From contig VGIE01000108.1 in NCBI GenBank assembly GCA_016867955.1, positions 1-7,293 of the forward strand: a stretch of DNA of 7,293 nucleotides. The letters are read 5' to 3'. Made by a program: the position numbers and the translations under genes. This document shows positions 1 through 5,220 of the stretch, piece by piece (positions within the stretch are counted from its first letter, which is position 1; each line of letters begins with the position of its first letter). The notes below the pieces were generated by a model. It saw nothing but the letters and a program-made list of their open reading frames with translations. It had not been told where the DNA came from and ran no database searches. The DNA is from Betaproteobacteria bacterium (GTDB lineage: Bacteria; Pseudomonadota; Gammaproteobacteria; Burkholderiales; SG8-39).

Positions 1-39
1 TGGCAGGTCTAATGGCATCTCTTGTCCGGGAAGGGGCAT
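1..39 (-). CDS. Possible 5' end of the next minor pilin gene (pilW position), partial
   Basis: On the minus strand, 11 bases after the pilV stop codon, an ATG at 39-37 opens a frame that stays open to the left edge. It reads MPLPGQEMPLDLP, with a second in-frame ATG at 18-16. In proteobacterial minor pilin operons pilV is normally followed by pilW, and prepilins begin with a short leader like this before the Gly-Phe cleavage site, which would lie beyond the edge. Only 13 codons are visible, no pilin motif is reached and there is no clear ribosome binding site, so the assignment rests on position alone. Confidence 0.4.
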   Translation of the reverse strand, partial: MPLPGQEMPLDLP

Positions 40-50
40 GGCGGCGCGGC

Positions 51-587
51 CTAGTTCACGAAGGTGACGATGGTGTACCGGCTGGGGCTCAGGGCGCGCG
101 GCGGCAGCCAGCAGACGGTGATGGTGACGCGGTTGAAGCTGGCAGTGTTGACGAGGATCTGCTGCATCGCCGTGGTGGCGTTCGGCAGGCCGCTGCCGGC
201 AGCCCGCACCTCGGTCACCCAGTTGGTCACCAGCGGATCGACGGAAGGCGTTCCGGTGAACGCGCAGTTCGCGCCGCCTTCGTTGTGCGAAAAGTTGGCC
301 AGCGATGTCGAGAGGTTTGCGGGGCTGGAGCGGTCCACATTCAACCAGATGTTGTTCTGCATCTTCTCGGCAAGGTTGGCGGCCTCAATGCGGTAGCGCG
401 CATCCGACTGCGCCGAAATCGCCGCCGCCTGCATGCCGATCAGGGCGAGGATGCCGAGCGAAAAGATCAGGATGCCGAGCAGGGCCTCGATGAGGAACAC
501 GCCTCGCTGGCGCCGGGAAGCGGTCACCGCGCGACCCGGCGGCATGCCCGCCGTCAGCGTACGGACTGATCCGATGGGAGTTAGCAT
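51..587 (-). CDS. pilV: Type IV pilus minor pilin / modification protein PilV
   Basis: A 178-residue type IV prepilin. Minor pilins of this kind sit in the inner membrane, are cut by the prepilin peptidase PilD and, with FimT/FimU, PilW, PilX and PilE, form the complex that primes pilus assembly. The cleavage site is seen at Gly29-Val30 (RQRG then VFLIEALLG), with the required Glu at mature position +5 (Glu34), followed by a single hydrophobic helix to about residue 55. The motif IEALLGILIFSLGILAL is characteristic of PilV. Two cysteines (108 and 159) could form the usual C-terminal disulfide. The ATG at 587-585 overlaps the fimT stop by 7 bases (ATGCTAA), which suggests translational coupling; only a weak GCAGGA lies upstream. 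The frame is open far upstream of this ATG, but that part lies antisense-free inside fimT in another frame and is not pilin-like. A second ATG at codon 15 would give a shorter leader. Confidence 0.9.
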   Translation of the reverse strand: MLTPIGSVRTLTAGMPPGRAVTASRRQRGVFLIEALLGILIFSLGILALIGMQAAAISAQSDARYRIEAANLAEKMQNNIWLNVDRSSPANLSTSLANFSHNEGGANCAFTGTPSVDPLVTNWVTEVRAAGSGLPNATTAMQQILVNTASFNRVTITVCWLPPRALSPSRYTIVTFVN

Positions 588-1207
588 TTGCGGGTATGTC
601 CTGCTGCGGCCACGGCCGGATCGCACATGCGCGCCTGGCCGCCGACCGATAACACCACGCTCAAGCAGCGCATGGGGCCCGTCGGCGCGCAGGCGCCGCC
701 GGCGGCGTTGGCCACCGCCAGGGTTGCAGTCGCACCCAGGTTGGTGGAGCCAAAGCCGTTGAAGGTGACGGAGGACACGCTGCTGGTGATGGTGACCGAA
801 GGTGTGGACGCCTGTCCCGAGCCCTCGGCCATCGACTTGCCTTCGATGAAGGTGTAGATCAGCGTAGTCGGGTCCTGCAAGCGGATGAGCCAGTTGCGCC
901 CGGTGGTGCTGGGCGTGGCGGTCTGCGTGCTGCCGCTGTCGCCGGCATCGTCGGTGAGCACGAATTCCACCGCCGCATTGCGCTTGACGGCCTCGGCGCG
1001 CGCGGTCTGGATGCTGGCATACAGCACCTCTGCCGCGGAGCGGATCTTGGCGTTCTGGATGTAGGTCGTGAAGGCCGGCACGCCCATCGCCATGAGGAAC
1101 GCGAAGATGGCCAGCCCTATCATCAGCTCGACCAGCGAGAAGCCGCGCGGCACCGCGGGCGACGGGTCGCGCCACGTTGCCCCGGCGGCGGGATGGTTGT
1201 TCAGCAC
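581..1207 (-). CDS. fimT: Type II/IV minor pseudopilin, FimT/GspH family
   Basis: A 208-residue GspH/FimT-type pseudopilin, a minor pilin of the type IV pilus acting at the inner membrane and pilus tip. A 22-residue leader ends in Pro-Arg-Gly, cleaved before Phe23 (FSLVELMIGLAIFAFLMAMGVPAF), with Glu27 at mature +5. After the helix comes the family segment with QTARAEAVKRNAAVEF at about 67-82, and the C-terminal part has cysteines and GGQARMCDP at 189-197, the position of the conserved FimT tail. The start is taken as GTG at 1207-1205. It overlaps the stop of the preceding pilin gene by 7 bases (GTGCTGA) and has AAGGA about 6 bases upstream; the only other in-frame Met codons are inside the membrane helix. 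The gene lies between the PilE-like pilin and pilV and shares their operon. FimU is a close relative and cannot be excluded as the name. Confidence 0.88.
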   Translation of the reverse strand: MLNNHPAAGATWRDPSPAVPRGFSLVELMIGLAIFAFLMAMGVPAFTTYIQNAKIRSAAEVLYASIQTARAEAVKRNAAVEFVLTDDAGDSGSTQTATPSTTGRNWLIRLQDPTTLIYTFIEGKSMAEGSGQASTPSVTITSSVSSVTFNGFGSTNLGATATLAVANAAGGACAPTGPMRCLSVVLSVGGQARMCDPAVAAAGHTRKC

Positions 1208-1629
1208 GAACCGTCCTTGCGAATGACCCAGCAGGTGCTGCCGGAGCCGGTCCAGCCCGCTGGCAGCGATGTCGTGGCGCGCGTATTGTCCTGGTTGACC
1301 GTGTACGCGAATCCGGCCATGCCGCTTGTGCCGGTGGCGGTGATCAGGTAGGCGGTCGTGCTCTGGCCGGAGCAGGCAAAGGTCCAGTTGGCCGTGTTGG
1401 TGAGCTGCGGGGCCACGGTGCCGGCCACGCAGCTGCCCACGTAGGTCCGGTTGTCCTGGAAGAACTGTTCCATCTTGACCCGCGCCTCGGACAGGGCGGA
1501 CACGGCCTCGGTGATGCGGCCGCGCCGGATGTAGTCCTGGTACGACGGTATCGCGATCGCGGCGAGGATGGCCACGACCACGACGACGATCAGCAGTTCA
1601 ATCAGCGTAAAGCCACGATGGGTCTTCAA
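1201..1629 (-). CDS. pilE: Type IV pilin, PilE-like (first gene of the minor pilin operon)
   Basis: A 142-residue type IV pilin. With the start chosen here the leader is six residues (MKTHRG), the canonical length. It is cleaved before Phe7 in GFTLIELLIVVVVVAILAAIAIPSYQDYIRRGR, with Glu11 at mature +5. The helix continues into the alpha-1 segment ITEAVSALSEARVKMEQFFQDNRTY, a pattern shared by PilE minor pilins and short major pilins. Four cysteines (67, 86, 133, 142) allow two disulfides, the last being the C-terminal residue. The start is TTG at 1629-1627 because AGAGGAG sits 6 bases upstream. An in-frame ATG at 1662-1660 has no ribosome binding site and would give an unusual 17-residue leader. 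It leads an operon with fimT and pilV. The pilin fold is certain; whether it is a minor PilE or another small pilin is inferred from the neighbours. Confidence 0.88.
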   Translation of the reverse strand: MKTHRGFTLIELLIVVVVVAILAAIAIPSYQDYIRRGRITEAVSALSEARVKMEQFFQDNRTYVGSCVAGTVAPQLTNTANWTFACSGQSTTAYLITATGTSGMAGFAYTVNQDNTRATTSLPAGWTGSGSTCWVIRKDGSC

Positions 1630-1635
1630 GATGTT

Positions 1636-1642
1636 CTCCTCT
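1636..1642 (-). promoter_or_regulatory. Ribosome binding site deciding the TTG start of the PilE-like gene
   Basis: The minus strand reads AGAGGAG, then six bases (AACATC), then TTG. This near-perfect Shine-Dalgarno sequence falls inside any longer reading of the gene that starts at the upstream ATG (1662), so it argues for the TTG start. The resulting leader MKTHRG matches the usual length of type IV prepilin leaders. Confidence 0.8.
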
Positions 1643-1833
1643 GGTGAATGAATGATAGACATCGGTGCGTTATTCTCACGCAATTGCCGACGAAAGGGCG
1701 AAATTGCTCGACGAACGGCGGGGGCTTCGGCCAATTCGTGCATATTTCACGGTACCGGCTGCACTTCGGGGTGGTGGCGGCAGCCTTCCGGGGCCGGCCT
1801 GGATGCGGACCGCGGCGCCATGCAGCCGATGTC

Positions 1834-1852
1834 GTCCGCCGCAGTGGCGGAC
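1834..1852. repeat. Inverted repeat (7-bp stem, 5-base loop)
   Basis: GTCCGCC and GGCGGAC are perfect inverted copies separated by GCAGT. Allowing a 3-base bulge on the left arm, the stem can be read as 9 pairs (ATGTCCGCC with GGCGGACAT, 1829-1854). No run of T follows on either strand, so it is not a classical terminator. It may stop or fold a transcript, bind a regulator, or be chance in GC-rich DNA. Confidence 0.45.
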
Positions 1853-1915
1853 ATTACGCCGTGGCGGCGGGCCGACCGCGAGGACGCACGCGCTTGTCGC
1901 GGCGGCCCTGCGCGA

Positions 1916-1945
1916 GTGAAGTCTCGCAGGTCGGCCTGCTATAAT
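1916..1945 (+). promoter_or_regulatory. Sigma-70 extended -10 promoter for tRNA-Thr
   Basis: A perfect TATAAT lies at 1940-1945, preceded by TG at the extended -10 position (TGCTATAAT, 1937-1945). The -35 region is weak: GTGAAG at 1916-1921 matches TTGACA at three of six positions with an 18-base spacer. Transcription should start near 1952, giving a leader of about 75 bases before the mature tRNA that would be removed by processing. A strong promoter at this place fits a stable RNA gene. Confidence 0.75.
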
Positions 1946-1981
1946 CCGCCGGCTGTGAAGTGGACACAATCGTCGCCCGCA

Positions 1982-2011
1982 CGCCGAACGCAAGGTTCGG
2001 CGCCGGCGCCG
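1982..2011 (+). repeat. Inverted repeat and palindrome in the tRNA leader
   Basis: CGCCGAAC (1982-1989) and GTTCGGCG (1995-2002) form a perfect 8-bp stem around the loop GCAAG. The right arm overlaps a 14-base palindrome, CGGCGCCGGCGCCG, at 1998-2011. Both lie between the predicted transcription start and the tRNA. The two foldings are mutually exclusive. A role in processing of the 5' leader is possible but is inference. Confidence 0.55.
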
Positions 2012-2027
2012 GTCACTTGCAGGTCAG

Positions 2028-2103
2028 GCCGGAGTAGCTCAGTCGGTAGAGCAGCTCATTCGTAATGAGAAGGTCGAGGGTTCGATTCCTTTCTCCGGCA
2101 CCA
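2028..2103 (+). tRNA. tRNA-Thr, anticodon CGT
   Basis: A 76-base cloverleaf can be drawn by hand. The acceptor stem is GCCGGAG with CTCCGGC, and the D arm has the stem GCTC/GAGC. The anticodon arm is GCTCA, loop TTCGTAA, TGAGA, giving anticodon CGT at 2060-2062, which reads ACG (Thr). The T arm carries the GGTTCGATTCC core. The discriminator is A and the CCA end is encoded at 2101-2103. The T stem contains two G-T wobble pairs and the first anticodon-stem pair (G with A) is unpaired, as it also is in the Escherichia coli tRNA-Thr(CGT) as I remember it. The gene stands alone, just upstream of the PilZ gene, with no clear terminator between them. Confidence 0.97.
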
Positions 2104-2187
2104 GATCAACTCCTTGGCACGACACGCGAAGCTGACGCCGCGCGGGGAATGGTGGCGGCGAATTATCGACGGCGAGTGCGCCGGACT

Positions 2188-2195
2188 GGAGGGAA
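2188..2195 (+). promoter_or_regulatory. Ribosome binding site of the PilZ-domain gene
   Basis: GGAGGGAA lies six bases before the ATG at 2202. It marks 2202 as the true translation start, although the frame that follows this ATG leaves the conserved protein after 12 codons. The in-frame ATG of the main body (2240) has no such site. This mismatch is the main clue to the first frameshift. Confidence 0.75.
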
Positions 2196-2201
2196 GCCCG
2201 C

Positions 2202-3716
2202 ATGCTGAAGCTGTTCGGTGGCAACAAGTCCGACCTCCGATGGCCGATCTCAAGGAGGCGAAACGCCTGCTCGCCGAAGTGCCGGGCGGCGATGCCCCCA
2301 AGGCGGTCAAGGAACTGACCCACTGGCTGGAGTCGGTGACGGCGGCCGAGGGATTCAAGCCCGAGTACCTTGCCCAGCTCGTCACGATGATCGACGATGC
2401 CGCGCAGCTGCACATGCGCAAGCTGCAGCGCGACTACATCGGCAATCCGCGGCTGTCCAAGTCCCAGGAGCACAAGCTGTGGAGCGCCATACACGAATAC
2501 TGGCACCGCTCGGCGCTGGGCTTCGTCGCCTGCATTGACCTGCACGCGTCGGGTGCCAAGGGTGCCGAAGCGCTCAAGGCCGGCCTGCCGCTGCTGGTGG
2601 TGCGCGCGCTGCGCGCGCTCGCAGCCCAGATCAAGTGGCAGTACCTCCGCTACGGCCCGTTCGACAATTCGCGCTGGAGCGTGGTGGCCAAGGTCTATGC
2701 ACTGGCCGAGTCGCGCAAGATTGCCGCCGCCAAGGTGGAGGTCCATGCCGGATTGCCGGGAGAGTCCTCGGTGGAGCAGGAGTTCCTGCGCGCGGTAATG
2801 CTGTCGGCCTCCTCGCCCGACAGCCTGCTGCCCACCGAAATCGAGCTGGCCGAACGGCTGATCGCGCAGGTCTCGGGCTCGTTCCGGCTGGCGCTCGACC
2901 AGCAGCCCGACATTGCCTGCTGGATCGATCTGGCCACCGACCATCCGCCGCTGCGGCTGGCGCGGCCGCCGCACCGCGCCCCCCACCCTGCGCTTCGTCG
3001 CGGCGGGCAAGGCGGCGCAGGAAGTCGAGCAGCTCATCTCCAGCATCTCCGCATCTCGCACCATCCCTTCATCGCTCGGCCTGGCGGGGTATGAACCCGA
3101 CATGGTGCTGGATGTGCTGCGGCATCTGGCGCTGTATTGGTCACCCAAGCCGCCCGAGCGCAAGCACCCGCGCCATCGCGTTAAATCGCGCCTCAACGTC
3201 GAGCCTGGCTTGGCAGGCGTAATGGCGGTGCACAATCCGGCCGCAACCCTGGACTTCGACCACCACCTGATCGAGAACTGGATCATCGACGACGTGAGCG
3301 CGGGCGGCTTCGGTGCGTCGATACCGCAGATGAAGGGCGAGTGGCTGAAGATCGGCTGTCTCACGGGTCTGCAACCGGAGGGTGGCGACAACTGGGTGAT
3401 CGGCGTGATCCGCCGGCTCAGCCGCGAAGCGCCGCCGCGGGGTTCGGTCGGCATCCAGACGCTGGCCCGCGCCGTCGCGGTGGTGAGCCTGCAGTCGCAG
3501 GATGGCGACGCCGTTGAAGCATTGCTGCTCAATCCGTCGGCCGATGCTGTCGAGGCGCAGTTGCTGGTAAAGGGCGGCGTGTACGCGCCCGGTCAGCAGT
3601 ACGGGTTTGCGCGCGACGGCAGGGAATTCATGCTGATGTCGGTCGCGGTGCAGGAGCGCGGCGAGGACTATGAACTGCTGCGCGGCCAGCTGATGGTGCG
3701 CGATACCAGCGAGTAG
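2202..3716 (+). pseudogene. PilZ-domain (putative cyclic-di-GMP binding) protein, interrupted by two frameshifts
   Basis: Reading across two shifts gives one protein of about 504 residues. Codons 1-12 (MLKLFGGNKSDL) start at the ATG at 2202 behind a strong ribosome binding site. The frame then changes at 2238, and residues 14-259 (from MADLKEAKRLLAEVPGG) run from 2240 to 2977. In the C run at 2979-2984 the frame changes back, and residues 262-504 run from 2985 to the stop at 3714-3716. If read without correction, the middle frame ends at 3094 after about 37 nonsense codons. The N-terminal 300 residues are mostly helical in appearance and I cannot assign them to a named domain. The C-terminal part has PilZ signatures: RKHPR at about 320-324 (RxxxR) and DVSAGG at about 364-369 (DxSxxG), the arginines and Asp/Ser that bind cyclic-di-GMP in this family. 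The role is therefore a likely cyclic-di-GMP effector. The two shifts are opposite in sign and both in C runs, so a sequencing or assembly error is as likely as true gene loss. Confidence 0.8.
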
Positions 3717-3724
3717 GAAGGATC

Positions 3725-3754
3725 GCGCGGCCTGCCACGCAGGCCCGGCCGCGC
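3725..3754. terminator. GC-rich hairpin between convergent genes, possible terminator
   Basis: GCGCGGCC (3725-3732) pairs perfectly with GGCCGCGC (3747-3754), and the loop can add a three-pair inner stem, TGC with GCA at 3733-3741. It begins nine bases after the stop of the PilZ gene and precedes the end of the convergent carboxylesterase gene. No T run follows on either strand, so it would be an atypical terminator or only a transcript-end stabiliser. The remaining bases to 3839 contain no gene. Confidence 0.4.
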
Positions 3755-3839
3755 AGCTGCCTGCCCGCACCGTTGCTGATCGCGGAGACTCGCAGCGCTG
3801 CGACCTCCGGCTTCGCGGCTGAACGCAGGCTCGGCCGCG

Positions 3840-4502
3840 TCAGCCCAGCACCTTGCCCAGCCACCCGCCGACGTCGGCGATCTCCTCCGCGCAGACCGCG
3901 TGCGCCATGGCATAGCTGCGCCATTGCACGCGGTACCCCAGTCCCTGCAGCAGCCTGCGCGACTGCTCGGCACGCGCCAGCGTGATGACCGGGTCCATGC
4001 TGCCGTGGGCCATGAAGATCGGCACGTCGCGGTTGGCGGAGGACGCCTCGTCGGCGAGCGTGTCGGCAAGCGGCACGTAGGTCGACAGCGCCATGACGCC
4101 GGCCAGCCGGTCCGGATGCCGCAGCGCCGTCTGCAGCGCGATCGCCCCGCCCTGCGAAAACCCTGCCAGCACGATGTTGCCCGCAGGCGAACCGCGTCCA
4201 ATCTCGCGCCTGATCAGGGCTTCGATGGCTGCCTGCGATGCGCGCACGCCATCCTCGTCCTCGTGCCGGATCGCCGTATCGGAGATGTCGTACCAGGCCG
4301 GCATCACCATGCCGCCGTTGATGGTGACCGGCATTCTCGGTGCGTTGGGAAAGACGAAGCGGATCGCGCGTTGCGGCAGTTGCAATTCGGTCACAAGGGG
4401 GGCGAAATCGTTGCCATCGGCACCCAGGCCGTGCAGCCAGATCACGCTGGCCGACGGGTGCGGGCCGGTTTCCATCTCAATGCAGTCGAGCTGTGTCGTC
4501 AT
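3840..4502 (-). CDS. Alpha/beta hydrolase, phospholipase/carboxylesterase family
   Basis: A 220-residue cytoplasmic serine esterase of the Abhydrolase_2 (carboxylesterase/acyl-protein thioesterase-like) family, which hydrolyses short-chain carboxyl esters; the natural substrate is unknown. The oxyanion-hole motif HGLGADGND is at 24-32. The nucleophile elbow GFSQGG is at 114-119 with Ser116, and the acid is Asp170 in HGSMDPV. The catalytic His is His201 in YAMAHAV, completing the Ser-Asp-His triad. FPNAPRMPVTINGG and AWYD at 51-72 are also typical of the family. The length is usual and there is no signal peptide. The ATG at 4502-4500 has AGAGGTGA about 10 bases upstream. It follows mogA on the same strand after 115 bases, so it may be the last gene of a darP-mogA-esterase unit or have its own promoter. 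Confidence 0.93.
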   Translation of the reverse strand: MTTQLDCIEMETGPHPSASVIWLHGLGADGNDFAPLVTELQLPQRAIRFVFPNAPRMPVTINGGMVMPAWYDISDTAIRHEDEDGVRASQAAIEALIRREIGRGSPAGNIVLAGFSQGGAIALQTALRHPDRLAGVMALSTYVPLADTLADEASSANRDVPIFMAHGSMDPVITLARAEQSRRLLQGLGYRVQWRSYAMAHAVCAEEIADVGGWLGKVLG

Positions 4503-4511
4503 TGCTGGCGG

Positions 4512-4595
4512 TCACCTCTGGCGCGGCTCTTCCCCGTAGAGCCTGGCCGGCTTGCCGTCAGGTGCGCGGGACTCGGAGATATTGAAGCGGGCATC
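4512..4595 (-). other. Orphan protein-like fragment between mogA and the esterase gene
   Basis: On the minus strand a 27-codon stretch ending in TGA at 4514-4512 reads DARFNISESRAPDGK followed by PARLYGEEPRQR. It has the composition and GC-ending codons of a real protein, unlike the other frames here. No ATG, GTG or TTG starts it in frame: the frame opens after a TGA only four codons earlier. A one-base deletion after the ATG at 4594-4592 (ATG CCC where ATG GCC CGC would be expected) would join it to a start at that ATG or at the GTG at 4615. I do not recognise the sequence. It could be a shifted small gene, a gene remnant or chance. Confidence 0.25.
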
Positions 4596-4617
4596 CGTTC
4601 GATGGTGTCAGGCACGC

Positions 4618-5220
4618 TCAGGCGCCGGGCTTCGGCCGGATTGCCGATTTCGGGCGGAAGGCCTTGATCACGTCGTCGTTGGTGTGGATGTATGGCCCGC
4701 CGATGAGGTCGATGCAATAGGGCACGGCCGCAAAGATGCCGGGGACGACGGATTTTCCCTCCGCGTTCTTCAGGCCTTCGAGCGTTTCGCGGATCGATTT
4801 CGGCTGGCCGGGCAGGTTGATGATGAGGGCGCCCTTGCGGATCACGGCAACCTGACGCGACAGGATGGCCGTGGGCACGAACTCGAGGCTGATGCGGCGC
4901 ATCTGCTCGCCGAAACCCGGCATTACCTTGTCGGCCACGGCCAGCGTCGCCTCGGGCGTGATGTCGCGCGGCGCGGGGCCGGTGCCGCCGGTGGTGAGGA
5001 CCAGGTGGCAGCGTGCGCTGTCCACCAGTTCGTTCAACGTGGCCTCGATCACCCGCTGCTCATCGGGAATCAGGCGCTTCTCGGTGCGCCACGGGCTCGC
5101 CAGCGCGCGCCCGAACCACTCCTCCAGCGCAGGCAGGCCCTCGTCCCGGTAGACGCCCTGGCTGGCGCGGTCGCTGATCGACACCAGCCCGATCAGCAGT
5201 TCTCCGTCATTCATGTTCAT
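4618..5220 (-). CDS. mogA: Molybdopterin adenylyltransferase MogA
   Basis: A 200-residue enzyme of molybdenum cofactor synthesis in the cytoplasm. MogA transfers AMP from ATP to molybdopterin, making the adenylylated intermediate that MoeA uses for molybdate insertion. The MoCF-binding fold is seen as LLIGLVSISDRAS at the N-terminus, the nucleotide and pterin-binding loop TTGGTGPAPRD at 76-86 followed by ITPEAT, and NLPGQPKSIRE at 135-145. The C-terminal segment PYCIDLIGGPYIHTNDDVIKAFRPKSA at 167-193 is typical of MogA rather than of the shorter MoaB. The length is normal. The ATG at 5220 is preferred over the one at 5214 because GAGGG lies seven bases upstream. The gene follows darP after 94 bases and precedes the esterase, an order common in betaproteobacteria. 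No other cofactor genes are in the window. Confidence 0.95.
   Translation of the reverse strand: MNMNDGELLIGLVSISDRASQGVYRDEGLPALEEWFGRALASPWRTEKRLIPDEQRVIEATLNELVDSARCHLVLTTGGTGPAPRDITPEATLAVADKVMPGFGEQMRRISLEFVPTAILSRQVAVIRKGALIINLPGQPKSIRETLEGLKNAEGKSVVPGIFAAVPYCIDLIGGPYIHTNDDVIKAFRPKSAIRPKPGA

Larger units (their letters stand above)
1630..2027. other. Intergenic region between the pilin operon and tRNA-Thr
   Basis: About 400 bases without a convincing gene. The open frames in it are rich in Arg, Pro and Gly and resemble no protein. It holds, from left to right, the ribosome binding site of the PilE-like gene, a hairpin at 1834-1852, an extended -10 promoter at 1937-1945 reading towards the tRNA, and an inverted repeat plus palindrome at 1982-2011. 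A promoter for the pilin operon should lie on the minus strand upstream of 1629. I found no good sigma-70 pair and no sigma-54 GG/GC element there, so its site is unknown. Confidence 0.6.

Noticed and set aside
588..1175. Upstream extension of the pilV frame to a 374-residue protein
   Set aside because: Residues before the ATG at 587 are the out-of-frame reading of fimT, rich in Arg, His and Gly, with no domain; the pilin leader and cleavage site place the start at 587.
1640..1800. Sigma-54 promoter for the pilin operon
   Set aside because: Pilin genes often use sigma-54, so I searched the minus strand for GG-N10-GC elements. The nearest candidates (around GCACGAATTGGCC and TTGGCCGAAGCC) have wrong spacing or lack the GC.
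1676..1993. Open frames on both strands in the pilin/tRNA intergenic region
   Set aside because: They are Arg/Pro/Gly-rich, have no ribosome binding sites or recognisable motifs and overlap the tRNA promoter.
2114..2239. Start of the PilZ gene body at the ATG at 2114
   Set aside because: The added residues (MARHAKLTPRGEWW...) have no ribosome binding site and replace the MLKLFGG head that follows a strong site in another frame.
2593..2600. GCTGGTGG octamer identical to the Escherichia coli Chi site
   Set aside because: It lies within codons for Leu and Val in GC-rich coding DNA and is a single occurrence in a species not known to use this Chi; expected by chance.
2039..3532. Long open frame of 497 codons on the minus strand over the PilZ gene
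   Set aside because: It is antisense to the coherent plus-strand protein and its tail KGIEPSTFSLRM is a well-known false peptide made by translating the complement of a tRNA. The open length is due to GC-rich codon bias.
3817..3845. Inverted repeat GGCTGA/TCAGCC at the end of the esterase gene
   Set aside because: Only 6 bp with a long loop and overlapping the stop codon; too weak to call a terminator.
3900..4667. 255-codon plus-strand frame opposite the esterase and mogA end
   Set aside because: Antisense shadow of genes with clear catalytic motifs; the translation is Arg/His-rich without any domain.
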